Positions 27,623 to 37,112 are shown, counted from the stretch's first letter. The stretch is 64,000 nt of DNA from JANMMJ01 sp964543235 (GCA_964543235.1 CAZIXE010000003.1:1-64000); one strand, 5' to 3'. Program-made: numbers and translations. Notes: generated by a model not told the origin, from the sequence alone.

Positions 27623-28411
27623 ATGACTGACCTCCCCCTCGTCGGCCTGCCTGCCGACACCTATGAGAGCCACGGGCTCTGGTTTCACTCGATCGGTGAC
27701 AAATATGTGCGCGCCGTTGCCGAAGTGTCGCGCTGCCTGCCGGTAATGATCCCCTCGCTTGGCGAGGCCATCGACCTCGACCGGCTGCTCGACCGGCTCG
27801 ACGGCATCGTCATGACCGGCGCCATTTCCAACGTCCACCCGCCCCATTACGGCGAGGCGGCCACCGCCGACCACGAGCCCTTCGACCACAGCCGCGACGC
27901 CACCACCCTCACCCTGATCCGCAAGGTGCTGGACCGCGGCATGCCGCTGTTCTGCATCTGCCGCGGCTACCAGGAACTGAATGTCGTGCTCGGCGGCACG
28001 CTCGAGACCGAGCTGCAGCGTGTGCAAGGCCGCCTCGACCACCGCGCCCCGCAGAGCGAGGATCTCGACGTCCGCTACGGGCCGGTACACAAGATCGCCG
28101 TCACGCCGGGCGGCCAGCTCGAACGGATCCTCGGCAAGCGTGAAACCATAGTGAACTCGCTGCACCGCCAAGGCATCAAGGCGCTGGCGCCGGCGCTTCA
28201 GGCCGAAGCCGTGGCGCCCGACGGCATCGTCGAGGCCGTCTCGGTCAAGGCGGCACGGGGCTTCGCCCTCGGCGCACAGTGGCATCCGGAATACAAGGCC
28301 GCCCAGAACCCCGATTCGGTCAGGCTCTTCGAAGCCTTCGGCCAAGCGGTACGTGCCTATGCGGCGGCGAAGTCCGCGCCTCAGCCGGTCCGCGCGGTGA
28401 ACTACGCGTGA
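27623..28411 (+). CDS. puuD: Gamma-glutamyl-gamma-aminobutyrate hydrolase-like class I glutamine amidotransferase
   Basis: This 262-residue protein has the catalytic cysteine in FCICRGYQELNVVLGG and the histidine/glutamate pair in AQWHPEYKA. The early TGAISNVHPPHYGE is characteristic of the PuuD-type peptidase C26 group. In putrescine degradation PuuD hydrolyses gamma-glutamyl-GABA to glutamate and GABA. The window also holds two PuuA-like ligases, but 24-31 kb away, so a shared pathway is possible but not proved by proximity. Confidence 0.88.
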   Translation: MTDLPLVGLPADTYESHGLWFHSIGDKYVRAVAEVSRCLPVMIPSLGEAIDLDRLLDRLDGIVMTGAISNVHPPHYGEAATADHEPFDHSRDATTLTLIRKVLDRGMPLFCICRGYQELNVVLGGTLETELQRVQGRLDHRAPQSEDLDVRYGPVHKIAVTPGGQLERILGKRETIVNSLHRQGIKALAPALQAEAVAPDGIVEAVSVKAARGFALGAQWHPEYKAAQNPDSVRLFEAFGQAVRAYAAAKSAPQPVRAVNYA

Positions 28412-28465
28412 AGATACCGGAGTCATTCCCGTTCTTCGACCGGGGCGGCGGCGACTGCCGGGGAT

Positions 28466-29143
28466 TCACACCAGCGCCGGCAATTCGCTGAGCGACGTGA
28501 TCGTCGCCTTCGGCTTGCCGGGAATGTTGTCGTCAGGGAGGCCGAAGCGGTCGACCCGCACCGCCTGGAAGCCGAAAGAGGCGGCCGCCTGCGCATCCCA
28601 GGTATTGGCGGAGATGAAACACACCGACGCTGCCTCGTGAATGCCGAGCCTGTGCATGCCATGCCGGTAGACGCGGCGGCTCGGCTTGTAGATGCCGACG
28701 TCCTCAACCGAGAGCACCATCTCGAGATAGCGGTCGAGGCCCGCCGCCCGGACCGCCGAATCCAGCATCGAGGGACTGCCGTTCGACAGGATTGCAGTGC
28801 GCATGCCACGCGACCTGAGCCTCTGCAGCGCATCGAGCGCGTCCGGATAGGCGTCCAGCTTGAGATAGAGCACCAGCAGCTCGTCCTTCAGTCCGGGTTC
28901 ATCGATACCGTGGAAGGACAGCGCATAGTCCAGCGCATCGCCGGTCACCTTCCAGAAGTCGGCATGCACCCCCATGAGGCTCCTGAGCCAGGTGTATTCC
29001 AGCTGTTTCTGGCGCCACAGCCGCGATACCTCCGGCGCCTTCTCGCCGATCTCCTGGGCCAGCGTCTGGCTGGGCTGATGGACGTCGAACAGCGTGCCGT
29101 AGGCGTCGAAGATACAGGCTCTGATCCCCTCGAGCTTCGTCAT
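28466..29143 (-). CDS. Haloacid dehalogenase, type II (L-2-haloacid dehalogenase-like)
   Basis: The start at 29143 is chosen because GAGGAG lies 9 nt upstream; an ATG six codons earlier has no such site. The 225 residues carry the nucleophile motif [21 protein letters not shown], the lysine in [12 protein letters not shown], and [14 protein letters not shown], which matches the type II dehalogenase pattern. These enzymes hydrolyse L-2-haloacids to D-2-hydroxyacids, though many members have other substrates. It is divergent from the nitrile hydratase operon with 61 nt between starts. Confidence 0.92.
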   Translation of the reverse strand: MTKLEGIRACIFDAYGTLFDVHQPSQTLAQEIGEKAPEVSRLWRQKQLEYTWLRSLMGVHADFWKVTGDALDYALSFHGIDEPGLKDELLVLYLKLDAYPDALDALQRLRSRGMRTAILSNGSPSMLDSAVRAAGLDRYLEMVLSVEDVGIYKPSRRVYRHGMHRLGIHEAASVCFISANTWDAQAAASFGFQAVRVDRFGLPDDNIPGKPKATITSLSELPALV

Positions 29144-29204
29144 GACGCCGCTTCTCCTCATGTCCGCCCAAGGCTATGCTAACGGCAGACCGAGGAAACT
29201 CAAT

Positions 29205-29822
29205 ATGCCCCATGACGGCCACGACCATGACCGCGAAGGCTCGGCCCTGTCGCCCATCGCGCTCAGGGTGAAGGCGCTGGAATCGCTGCTGGTCGAGAAG
29301 GGCTATGTCGACCCTGAAGCCCTGGACGTGCTGGTCGACACCTATGAGACCAGGATCGGACCGCGCAACGGAGCCCGCGTGGTCGCCCGCGCCTGGACCG
29401 ATCCGGACTATGCCGATTGGCTGCGGCGCGACGCTACTGCTGCCATCGCCGCGCTGGGCTACAGCGGCCGCCAGGGCGAGCACATGGTGGCGCTGTTCAA
29501 CACGCCGCAGGTGCACAACATGGTCGTGTGCACCCTGTGTTCCTGCTACCCGTGGCCGGTGCTGGGCCTGCCGCCGGTCTGGTACAAGTCGATGCCCTAC
29601 CGCTCCCGCGCCGTCATCGATCCCCGCGGCGTGCTCGCCGAGTTCGGCGTGAGCCTGCCTGAGGAGACCGAGGTGAGGGTGTGGGATTCGACCGCCGAGA
29701 TCCGCTATCTCGTCGTGCCCATGCGTCCGCCCGGTACCGAGGACTGGGGCGAGGAGCGCCTCGCCGCCGTCGTGACACGCGATGCGATGATCGGCACCGC
29801 CCTCGCCACGGTGCCCGCATGA
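29205..29822 (+). CDS. nthA: Nitrile hydratase alpha subunit, cobalt type
   Basis: I start at the ATG at 29205 ([11 protein letters not shown]), with GAGGA about 9 nt upstream; the frame is open further but overlaps the divergent gene. The 205 residues include the metal-binding claw [11 protein letters not shown]. The Thr in CTLCSC points to a cobalt centre; iron enzymes have Ser. The enzyme hydrates nitriles to amides. Its stop overlaps the beta-subunit start (ATGA). No amidase gene is adjacent, so the amide product must be handled elsewhere. Confidence 0.95.
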   Translation: MPHDGHDHDREGSALSPIALRVKALESLLVEKGYVDPEALDVLVDTYETRIGPRNGARVVARAWTDPDYADWLRRDATAAIAALGYSGRQGEHMVALFNTPQVHNMVVCTLCSCYPWPVLGLPPVWYKSMPYRSRAVIDPRGVLAEFGVSLPEETEVRVWDSTAEIRYLVVPMRPPGTEDWGEERLAAVVTRDAMIGTALATVPA

Positions 29823-30472
29823 ACGGCCCCCACGACATGGGCGGCTTCACCGGCTTCGGTCCCATCAATCCGGAAAAGGACGAACCTGTCTTTCACGCCG
29901 AGTGGGAGCGACGCGCCTTTGGCCTGGTGCTCTGCATCGGAGCGCTCGGAAGATGGAACATCGACATCTCGCGCCATGCGCGCGAACGCATTCCGGCGCG
30001 AAGCTACTGGGCATCGAGCTACTATGAGATCTGGCTCAAAGGCATGGAGACCCTGATCGCCGAAAACGGGCTGGCAACCAAGAATGAACTCGAATCGGGA
30101 AGACCTGCCGGCCCCGCACCGCAAGGATTAAAGATTCTGAAGGCCGCGGCCGTTCCGAGCACGCTGGCGCGCGGTGGGCCTGCAAGCCGCCCCTCGGACC
30201 GGCCACGACAGTTCAACATCGGCGACAGTGTCCGTGTACGAAATATCACGCCGGAAGGCCACACGCGGCTTGTGCGCTATGCAAGGGGCCGCGCTGGTGA
30301 AATCGTGGCGGTGCACGGCACCCATGTCTTTCCCGACAGTTCGGCGCAAAGGCTGGGCGACGACCCGCAATGGCTCTACACCGTGCGCTTCACGGCGAAG
30401 GAATTGTGGGGAAAGGATGCCAAGGACTCGGTCCAGGCCGATTTGTGGGAGCCTTATCTTGAGCCCGCCTGA
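29819..30472 (+). CDS. nthB: Nitrile hydratase beta subunit
   Basis: This 217-residue protein starts [16 protein letters not shown], a beta-subunit signature, at an ATG overlapping the alpha stop. The C-terminal SH3-like domain has [12 protein letters not shown] and ends [12 protein letters not shown]. It forms the substrate pocket with alpha. An open frame continuing upstream is the alpha gene in another frame. It overlaps the start of the accessory gene. Confidence 0.95.
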   Translation: MNGPHDMGGFTGFGPINPEKDEPVFHAEWERRAFGLVLCIGALGRWNIDISRHARERIPARSYWASSYYEIWLKGMETLIAENGLATKNELESGRPAGPAPQGLKILKAAAVPSTLARGGPASRPSDRPRQFNIGDSVRVRNITPEGHTRLVRYARGRAGEIVAVHGTHVFPDSSAQRLGDDPQWLYTVRFTAKELWGKDAKDSVQADLWEPYLEPA

Positions 30473-30821
30473 GGTGCCCGAGCGGCCCTTTGCGGAACCC
30501 TGGGAGGCCCAGGCCTTTGCCATGGCGGTGAAGCTCAACGAGCGTGGCGTCTTCACCTGGACCGAATGGGCGGAAGTCCTGGGCGCCGAACTGCGGCGCC
30601 GGCCGGAGCAGCCCTACTATGAATGCTGGCTCGCTGCCCTCGAACGCCTTGCCGAGGCCAAGGGGCTGATGACGATGGCGGAACGCCAGGCCCGCATCGA
30701 CGCCTGGGATCGCGCCGCCCGCGCCACCCCGCATGGCAAGCCGATCGAGCTCAGCCGAACGTCTGCAGCACCGGAAACGTCTCCAGGAGCCACAATGCGA
30801 AGCTCTGGTGCGCCCCGGTGA
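30459..30821 (+). CDS. Nitrile hydratase accessory protein (metal-insertion activator)
   Basis: This is a small protein of about 120 residues with PFAEPWEAQAFAMAVKLNERG, WTEWAEVLGAELR and AARATPHGKP, the usual features of nitrile hydratase activators that deliver cobalt to alpha. No ATG fits. I propose TTG at 30459, because GGGAG lies 7 nt upstream, with GTG at 30474 as the alternative. Both fall within or next to the end of the beta gene. The last 20 residues extend past the usual family end and overlap the convergent ccdA gene by 71 nt. Confidence 0.85.
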   Translation: MSPPEVPERPFAEPWEAQAFAMAVKLNERGVFTWTEWAEVLGAELRRRPEQPYYECWLAALERLAEAKGLMTMAERQARIDAWDRAARATPHGKPIELSRTSAAPETSPGATMRSSGAPR

Positions 30822-31482
30822 GGAAACCCACGCCGGCCAGGATCAGCAGCACGCCCATCACCTTTTCGACCGTGCCGAGATGCCTGCGGAACTTCTGCAG
30901 GAAACCGATGAACCGGTCGACGCCATAGGCCGCAACCAGGAACGGGACGCCAAGCCCCAGCGAATAGATGGCCAGCAGGAACGCCCCGGTGCCGACACTC
31001 TCGGTGCTGGCCGCAACTGCCAGAATGGTGGCCAGCACCGGGCCGATACAGGGCGTCCACCCAAAGGCAAAGGCGAGCCCGATGGCATAGGAGCCGGCAA
31101 GGCCCGCCGGCTTCACGTCATGCTGGTAGCGCGCCTGGCGGCTGAACAGGTGGAACCTGAAAACACCGAGGAAATGCATCCCCATCAGGATGATGACGAT
31201 GCCGGCAATCTGCGACAGCAGCGGCAGTTGTGAGCGCAGCAGCTGGCCGAGTGTCGAGGCCGTGGCGCCCAGCAGGACGAACACCGTGCTGAATCCCAGC
31301 ACGAACATGAAGGCATCCAGCAGGGTCTGGCGGTGGCGATGACGCTCGCCGCCGGCCAGCTCGTCGAGCGATGCGCCGGTGATGAAGCACAGATAGGGCG
31401 GCACCAGCGGCAACACGCAGGGGCTCAGGAAGCTGATCAGCCCTGCCCCAAAGGCAGCGCCCAATGACACGCTGAGATCCAT
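30751..31482 (-). CDS. ccdA: Cytochrome c biogenesis protein CcdA
   Basis: This 243-residue membrane protein has about six transmembrane segments. The two paired redox cysteines lie in SFLSPCVLPLVPPY and FGWTPCIGPVLA. It carries reducing power from cytoplasmic thioredoxin across the inner membrane for cytochrome c maturation. It is divergent from znuA and its end overlaps the nitrile hydratase accessory gene. No other cytochrome c maturation genes are nearby. Confidence 0.94.
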   Translation of the reverse strand: MDLSVSLGAAFGAGLISFLSPCVLPLVPPYLCFITGASLDELAGGERHRHRQTLLDAFMFVLGFSTVFVLLGATASTLGQLLRSQLPLLSQIAGIVIILMGMHFLGVFRFHLFSRQARYQHDVKPAGLAGSYAIGLAFAFGWTPCIGPVLATILAVAASTESVGTGAFLLAIYSLGLGVPFLVAAYGVDRFIGFLQKFRRHLGTVEKVMGVLLILAGVGFLTGAHQSFALWLLETFPVLQTFG

Positions 31483-31562
31483 GGCCTGTCATTGGCCGAC
31501 AAGGGCCGCCGGCACAACTCACGAAAGGCCGCAGCCGCTCAAATTCACGACAGCCGCCGGGC

Positions 31563-31600
31563 TTGACAGGGCGGCCGGAATGATATGTTATAACATAACA
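31563..31600 (+). promoter_or_regulatory. Zur box and promoter region of the zinc-uptake operon
   Basis: A 20-bp palindrome at 31581-31600 is centred on ATGTTATAACAT (31585-31596), with 9 of 10 base pairs symmetric. This resembles known alphaproteobacterial Zur boxes. A TTGACA lies upstream at 31563-31568, so the palindrome would cover the -10 region. It ends 16 nt before the znuA ATG. Zinc-dependent repression is inferred. Confidence 0.82.
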
Positions 31601-31616
31601 CAAACCGGGATCGCCC

Positions 31617-32570
31617 ATGCCAAGACTTGTCCACGCCGCGCTTGCCGCCCTGATCGCAACCGTCTTGTCCGGCGGGACCGCCCTTGCCGCGCCGCAAGTG
31701 GTCGTTTCCATCAAGCCGCTGCATGCGATCGTTGCCGCCGTTATGGGCAAGGCCGGCGAACCCCGCCTGCTGCTCGACGCCGTCACCTCGGAACACACCG
31801 CCCAGCTGAAGCCGAGCCAGGTGGAGCAACTCGCCCATGCCGATCTCATCGTCGTGGTCGGTGGCGGCCTCGAGGCCTTTCTCCGCAGCGCCCTCGACAA
31901 TCCCGAGATCGCCAGCCGCCGGCTGATCGAAGCCGCCGAGATCGACGGTGTGCGCACCCTGCCCTTGCGCACCGGTGGACTTTGGGAGGTTCATGCACAT
32001 GGCAGCGAAGAACATGAGCATGCCGATGCCGATGACCAGGAGGAAAGCCACGGCGGCGTCGATCCCCACGTCTGGATGAACCCCGACAATGCCAAGGCGA
32101 TCGCCGCCGGGATTGCCCGCGAACTGGCGGCAATGGATCCCCCCAACGCTGCAACCTATCTGGACAACAGCGAGTCCTTCGCCGCGCAAACCGACAAACT
32201 CGTGGCAGAACTGGCCCAGGCGGTGAGACCGCTTCAAGGCAAGCGCTACATTGTGTTTCACGACGCCTATCAGTATTTCGAGACCCGCTTCGGGCTGGAC
32301 CCCGCCGGCAGCATTACCGTCAATCCGGAGACCCCGCCCGGCGCCAGGCGGCTTGCGGAAATCCAGGCCCGGATCATCGACACTGGCGCCACCTGTGTCT
32401 TCGCCGAACCGCAGTTCGAGTCGAAATATGTGACGACCCTCGTCGGTGCGACAGGCGTCAGAACCGGTGTTCTCGACGGGTTGGGAGTCGACCTCGATCC
32501 CGGCCCCGCCGCCTACCCCGCCCTGCTGCGGCGCCTGGTCAGGGATCTTGCAGCCTGCCTTGAGGGTTAG
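31617..32570 (+). CDS. znuA: Zinc ABC transporter substrate-binding protein
   Basis: This 317-residue protein has a signal peptide (MPRLVHAALAALIATVLSGG, cleaved near ALA). It matches cluster A-I metal-binding proteins: SIKPLHAIVAAVMG with a first His ligand, then a His/Asp/Glu-rich loop at about residues 123-145 (HAHGSEEHEHADADDQEES), then HVWMNPDN and the later FHDAYQYFETRFGL. It binds periplasmic zinc. No znuB or znuC gene is near. The operon instead continues with a DUF1007/NicO-type pair. A Zur box lies upstream. Confidence 0.93.
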   Translation: MPRLVHAALAALIATVLSGGTALAAPQVVVSIKPLHAIVAAVMGKAGEPRLLLDAVTSEHTAQLKPSQVEQLAHADLIVVVGGGLEAFLRSALDNPEIASRRLIEAAEIDGVRTLPLRTGGLWEVHAHGSEEHEHADADDQEESHGGVDPHVWMNPDNAKAIAAGIARELAAMDPPNAATYLDNSESFAAQTDKLVAELAQAVRPLQGKRYIVFHDAYQYFETRFGLDPAGSITVNPETPPGARRLAEIQARIIDTGATCVFAEPQFESKYVTTLVGATGVRTGVLDGLGVDLDPGPAAYPALLRRLVRDLAACLEG

Positions 32571-32651
32571 CCCCGACGGCCCAGACTTCACTTTTCTGCC
32601 GCAATATCCCATCATCTCTCGCCTCTTCCGAGGCGACCTGGATGGGAACGC

Positions 32652-33311
32652 ATGAAGTCCTGGAAGTGCGGCGTGACTATACTGGCATTTGCGTGGCCGG
32701 CAGCCCCGGCCATGGCCCATCCCCATGTCTGGATCGAAATGCGCAGCGACGTCGTGGTCAATGATTCCGGACTGGTGAGCGCCATCAATGTCGAGTGGAC
32801 CTTCGATGACGGCTATGCCCAGGCGGCCCTCGAAGGCCTCGACAGCAACAGCGACGGGCAGTACTCGCAGGCCGAACTCGATCCGCTGACAAAGGAGAAC
32901 ATGGAGTCACTGAAGGACTACGACTTCTTCACCTTTCCGCGCGCCGGTGGCCAGAAGTTGAAGATCGGCCCGGTCACGGAATACGGGCAGATCTATGCGA
33001 ATGACAGGCTGACACTGCACTTTGTCGTGCCCCTCGACCAGCCCGTCGATCCGCGCCGGATGGATTTCTACTACAAGATCTATGACCCCGATTTCTTCAT
33101 CGCCATGGACTACGCACAGAATACGCCGGTGAACGTGATCGGCGCATTGCCCCAGGGCTGCGCCCTCGATGTCAGGCCAGTGCCGACCAGCGAGGAGCTT
33201 GAGGAGACACGACAGTTCCTCGCAACCAAGGGCAAGGAGTGGCAGCCGGATACCGACGAAGACTTCGGCGGCATGTTTGCGCAGCCCGTTCATATTGCCT
33301 GCAAGGGTTGA
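32652..33311 (+). CDS. DUF1007 periplasmic protein, ZevA-like
   Basis: This 219-residue protein has a signal peptide (first 22 residues, ending PAMA) followed directly by HPHVWIEMRSDVVV, the DUF1007 start with a possible metal-binding HPHVW. An SNSDGQYSQAELDPLTKEN segment resembles an EF-hand-like acidic loop. Together with a NicO-type permease it resembles the ZevAB zinc-uptake pair described in Haemophilus. It lies 81 nt after znuA, and its TGA is 4 nt before the next start, so co-transcription under the Zur box is likely. Confidence 0.85.
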   Translation: MKSWKCGVTILAFAWPAAPAMAHPHVWIEMRSDVVVNDSGLVSAINVEWTFDDGYAQAALEGLDSNSDGQYSQAELDPLTKENMESLKDYDFFTFPRAGGQKLKIGPVTEYGQIYANDRLTLHFVVPLDQPVDPRRMDFYYKIYDPDFFIAMDYAQNTPVNVIGALPQGCALDVRPVPTSEELEETRQFLATKGKEWQPDTDEDFGGMFAQPVHIACKG

Positions 33312-33315
33312 TCCG

Positions 33316-34488
33316 GTGCGGGCGCTCTTTCTGCTCTGTATCCTGCTTATGAGCCTCTTCGCGATCGACGGGCACGTCGTCGCGCAGACTGCGGGGCAAC
33401 CCGCGGCGCAAAGCGAATCGGCACCCCGGATCGACAAGCGCAAACTGCTGGTTCAGCCCCGCAATGCCGACGGCACCTTGCAGCGCACGCCGTTCTGGGA
33501 GGACCCGGTTCTGTGGATCCGGGAACAGCAGCAGGACTTCTATGGCGCCATGTCCGGCGCCATCCGCAGGATTCGTTCCGACACATCCCATGCGGCCACC
33601 TGGACCTTGCTGCTGCTGAGTTTCGGTTACGGCATATTCCACGCTGCCGGACCCGGCCATGGCAAGGCCGTGATCTCCGCTTGGCTGCTGGCCACCGAAA
33701 GCGAACTGCGGCGCGGCATCTTCATTGCCTTTCTGAGCAGCCTCATCCAAGCCCTGACGGCCGTCACGATCGTCAGCGTGCTTCTGCTCCTCGTCGCAAG
33801 CGTCGGCGCCACCGCGCGCAATGTCGCCGGCGTGCTCGAGAGCGGCAGCTACGCCCTGATCGCCATCATGGGCATCTATCTTGTCTGGACGGCACTGAAT
33901 CGGCTTTTTCACGTCCGCCCCCGCCCTGTCACGGGGCCGGCACGGTCCGATACGTCGAGATTTGAACTCGCCGCTGTCAATTCTTCGCCAGGAGGTGCTC
34001 CTGTGACGGTGCCCGCAGCGCCCATGGCGACCTTCGCGCTCACCAGTCATCCAGGGGCCGCCGGGGAGGGGCAAGCGCACCATCATCACGGCGACAATTG
34101 CGGCTGTGGCCACGGCCATCTGCCCGATGCCAGCGAAATGCGTGGCGACTGGTCGCTCACCAAGGCCCTTTCACTTGCTTTTGCGGTCGGCATCCGGCCG
34201 TGCACCGGCGCCATCCTGGTCCTGGTCTTCGCCAGCGCTCTCGGACTCTACTGGGCAGGTGTCGCATCGACACTGGTCATGGCGCTCGGCACCTTCATCA
34301 CGGTTTCGGTGATTGCCGCGCTCGCGGTGTACTCAAGAAAGCTGGCGCTGCGCCTGGCCTCCAGCGGCAGCGCCCACTGGATCGACCGGCTGGGTTTCGC
34401 CTTGCGCCTGGCAGGCGGTACGGTCATTGCCGCCCTGGGAATCCTGCTGTTCTGGGGTTCGCTCGGCACCGTCAATGCCATGATGTGA
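33316..34488 (+). CDS. NicO-family metal permease, ZevB-like
   Basis: I start at the GTG at 33316 (VRALFLLCILLMSLFA, a signal-like anchor), with AAGGG about 8 nt upstream; the frame is open further into the upstream gene. The 390 residues carry the NicO membrane motifs GIFHAAGPGHGKAVISAWL and LAFAVGIRPCTGAILVL. A cytoplasmic His-rich loop (HHHHGDNCGCGHGH) probably binds metal. It forms, with the DUF1007 protein, a predicted zinc uptake system. Nickel or cobalt transport cannot be ruled out by sequence, but the Zur box supports zinc. Confidence 0.85.
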   Translation: MRALFLLCILLMSLFAIDGHVVAQTAGQPAAQSESAPRIDKRKLLVQPRNADGTLQRTPFWEDPVLWIREQQQDFYGAMSGAIRRIRSDTSHAATWTLLLLSFGYGIFHAAGPGHGKAVISAWLLATESELRRGIFIAFLSSLIQALTAVTIVSVLLLLVASVGATARNVAGVLESGSYALIAIMGIYLVWTALNRLFHVRPRPVTGPARSDTSRFELAAVNSSPGGAPVTVPAAPMATFALTSHPGAAGEGQAHHHHGDNCGCGHGHLPDASEMRGDWSLTKALSLAFAVGIRPCTGAILVLVFASALGLYWAGVASTLVMALGTFITVSVIAALAVYSRKLALRLASSGSAHWIDRLGFALRLAGGTVIAALGILLFWGSLGTVNAMM

Positions 34489-34521
34489 TCGGGGCAGGCG
34501 GCCCACCGGGTGCAGCACTGG

Positions 34522-35529
34522 TTAAATCGGCTCCCTCAGCGCGGGCGCGTCCGCGCGTTTCTCAGCCGCGCCTCCCGCCGCCGCACGGCGCATGCGATAG
34601 GCGGCGAATTGCTGGTCTGCCAGAACGCCGATCAGGATCACCGAGCCCATCACGGCAAAATTGAGTGAGCTCGGAATGCCGAGCAGATTGACGAGGTTCT
34701 GCAGCACCTGGAGGAGGATGGCGCCCAGCACCACGCCGATGATCGACCCCTCTCCGCCCCTGAGCGAAAATCCGCCGAGCACTGCTGCGGCAATGGCGTA
34801 AAGTTCATAGAAGTTGCCGTGCGACGAAGGTGAGATCGATCGTGTGTACATCGCAAAGAAAATGGCGGCGATCGCCGTCAGGAATCCGCAGATCACATAG
34901 GCGGCCGTGATCACGTGGTTGGTCTGTATGCCCGAGTAGCGAGCCGCCTCTTCGTTCTTGCCGACGGCATAGAGATAGCGTCCGAACACCGACCGGTGCA
35001 TCACCACCCACATGATTGCAGCGACCGCCAGCATCGCTACAAAGGAATGCGGCACTCCGAATGTCCGTCCCGTGGTGAGCCACTCAAGCGACGGGAAGCT
35101 GGCGCCGAATACGAAGCCGGCCGTCGCATCCGCCGTATAGAACCGGGCGATGCCGCGGTAGATCAGCAGTCCGCACAGAGTCACGATGAATGGTTGCAGG
35201 CGCAGCCGCGTGATGAGCAGCCCATGCATCAGACCGAGCAGCATGCCGAGTAACAACATCAGCAACATGGCGATCGGCCACGGTACACCCCAATTGACCA
35301 CGAGATCGACGAAGAGCACACCCAGGAGCGCGATCACCGACCCGACCGACAGCTCGATCCCGCCTGTAATGATGACAAAGGCCTGGCCAATGGCGAACAA
35401 GCCGAACAGACCGACGAGGTTTGCCGTATTGGCGAGATTGATAGGTGACAGGAACAACGGGTTGATGATGGCAACCACCGTCCCGACAACCAGAATAAGT
35501 ACGAGGAGGCCGATATCCTTCTTGAACAT
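34522..35529 (-). CDS. Sugar ABC transporter permease (RbsC type)
   Basis: I start at the ATG at 35529 (MFKKDIG), 11 nt after the ATPase stop. A TTG at 35544 would overlap that stop. The 335 residues contain about eight to ten membrane helices and the family motif GGIELSVGSVIALLGV, plus AVLGGFSLRGGEGSIIGVVLG, the coupling segment of the carbohydrate uptake-2 family. It is the last gene of a minus-strand operon of binding protein, ATPase and permease. The sugar is not determined. Confidence 0.93.
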   Translation of the reverse strand: MFKKDIGLLVLILVVGTVVAIINPLFLSPINLANTANLVGLFGLFAIGQAFVIITGGIELSVGSVIALLGVLFVDLVVNWGVPWPIAMLLMLLLGMLLGLMHGLLITRLRLQPFIVTLCGLLIYRGIARFYTADATAGFVFGASFPSLEWLTTGRTFGVPHSFVAMLAVAAIMWVVMHRSVFGRYLYAVGKNEEAARYSGIQTNHVITAAYVICGFLTAIAAIFFAMYTRSISPSSHGNFYELYAIAAAVLGGFSLRGGEGSIIGVVLGAILLQVLQNLVNLLGIPSSLNFAVMGSVILIGVLADQQFAAYRMRRAAAGGAAEKRADAPALREPI

Positions 35530-35540
35530 GTCTCGACCCG

Positions 35541-37046
35541 TCAATGACCCCTGTTGCCGACTGCCAGCTGCAGCACATTGTGCTCGCTGAACTGCGGCCT
35601 TTCAAGAAATCCGCTGATCTTTCCCTCATGCATCACCGCGATGCGGTCGCTGACCCCGATCACTTCTTCCATATCGCTCGAGATCATCAGGATCGCAACA
35701 CCGGCATCGGCGAGCGACCGCAACATCGCATAGATATCCTGCTTTGCTCCGACATCGATGCCGCGGGTGGGCTCATCGCAAATGAGCACTTTCGGATTGA
35801 GCGACAGCCACTTGGCGAGGACCACCTTCTGCTGGTTGCCGCCGGACAGCGAACCGACTTCAGCATCGACCGAGGGAGCGCGAATATCGAGTCGGGCCTT
35901 CTGCTCGCCCGCCATCGCCTCGATTGCCTGCTCGCGGATGATCCCGGCATCGGCAAACGCCGCAAGGCTGGGCAGGACAATATTGTCGGCAATGGACAGA
36001 TCCAGCAGCAGCCCAGACCGCTTGCGATCTTCGGGCACGAGAAACATGCCGCGCTCTATTGCCTCGCGCGGCGTGGCAATCGAAACCTTCTGGCCGGCGA
36101 GAGAAACCTCGCCACCGAGCAGCCGATCAATGCCGAACACCGCGCGGGCCAGTTCCGTCCTGCCCGCCCCGATCAACCCGGCGAGTCCAAGGATCTCGCC
36201 TCGTCGCACCGTGAGCGTGACTGTTTGATCGGGATAGGCGGCCGTCCTTGCGTCGGCAATGGTCAACGCCTCGCCGCCGGAAGGCGCGGCAGGCGCGATA
36301 TAGAGTGACTTCAGATCGCGCCCGATCATCAGCCGGATCATTGCGCTGGGATTGATCTCGTCATGTTCTAGTTCGCCCACCGTGCGGCCATCGCGCAAGA
36401 CCACCACGCGGTCGGCGCAGGCCACGAGTTCGTTGAGCCGGTGGGAAATGAAGATGATGCTGACGCCCTGCGCCTTGAGATTGCCGATCACCCGCATCAG
36501 GCGCGAGGTCTCGGCAAGGGTCAGGCTCGAAGTCGGCTCGTCCATGATGACGAGCCGCGCACTGAGGGAGAGCGCCTTGGCAATCTCGAGCAGCTGCCGC
36601 TGCGCGATCGACAGGCTGGCGACCGGCGTCTCCGGTCCGAAATCGACGCCAAGCGCATCGAGGAGCGGCTGCACCTTCCTGTGAAGTTCCTTGCGGTCCA
36701 CGAGCCGCAAGGGCCCGCCATAGAGTGGCTCGCGGCCAATGAAGACGTTGGCCGCCGCATCGAGATTGTCGAACAGGTTGAGTTCCTGGTGAACGAAGGC
36801 GATGCCGGCTGCGATCGCGTCCGGCACCCCCAGCGATTCGCGCTCCATGCCGTCAATGCTGATGCTGCCCGACGATGGTGCGATGACGCCGCCCAGCACC
36901 TTCATCAAGGTCGACTTGCCCGCACCGTTTTCGCCAACCAGGCCAATGACTTCGCCGGCGCTGACAGACAGCGACACCCGGTCGAGCGCAACGACACCGG
37001 GATAGTTCTTTGTGATTTCCCTGAGTTGGAGAAACGGTTCTGCCAT
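35541..37046 (-). CDS. Sugar ABC transporter ATP-binding protein, duplicated ABC domains
   Basis: The start at 37046 (MAEPFLQLREITKNY) is preferred; the frame is open 20 codons further without conservation. The 501 residues hold two ABC domains. The first has Walker A GENGAGKST and signature LSIAQRQ. The second has a degenerate Walker A (GLIGAGRTE) and signature LSGGNQQK. This pattern matches RbsA/MglA proteins of the CUT2 family. It energises the permease downstream. A stable hairpin separates it from the binding-protein gene. Confidence 0.94.
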   Translation of the reverse strand: MAEPFLQLREITKNYPGVVALDRVSLSVSAGEVIGLVGENGAGKSTLMKVLGGVIAPSSGSISIDGMERESLGVPDAIAAGIAFVHQELNLFDNLDAAANVFIGREPLYGGPLRLVDRKELHRKVQPLLDALGVDFGPETPVASLSIAQRQLLEIAKALSLSARLVIMDEPTSSLTLAETSRLMRVIGNLKAQGVSIIFISHRLNELVACADRVVVLRDGRTVGELEHDEINPSAMIRLMIGRDLKSLYIAPAAPSGGEALTIADARTAAYPDQTVTLTVRRGEILGLAGLIGAGRTELARAVFGIDRLLGGEVSLAGQKVSIATPREAIERGMFLVPEDRKRSGLLLDLSIADNIVLPSLAAFADAGIIREQAIEAMAGEQKARLDIRAPSVDAEVGSLSGGNQQKVVLAKWLSLNPKVLICDEPTRGIDVGAKQDIYAMLRSLADAGVAILMISSDMEEVIGVSDRIAVMHEGKISGFLERPQFSEHNVLQLAVGNRGH

Positions 37047-37112
37047 TGCCAGGTGGTCCGGACGTCGTCGGGCCGCGATCTTGAACAATCCGCCCTTGCA
37101 ATACAAGAAAGA

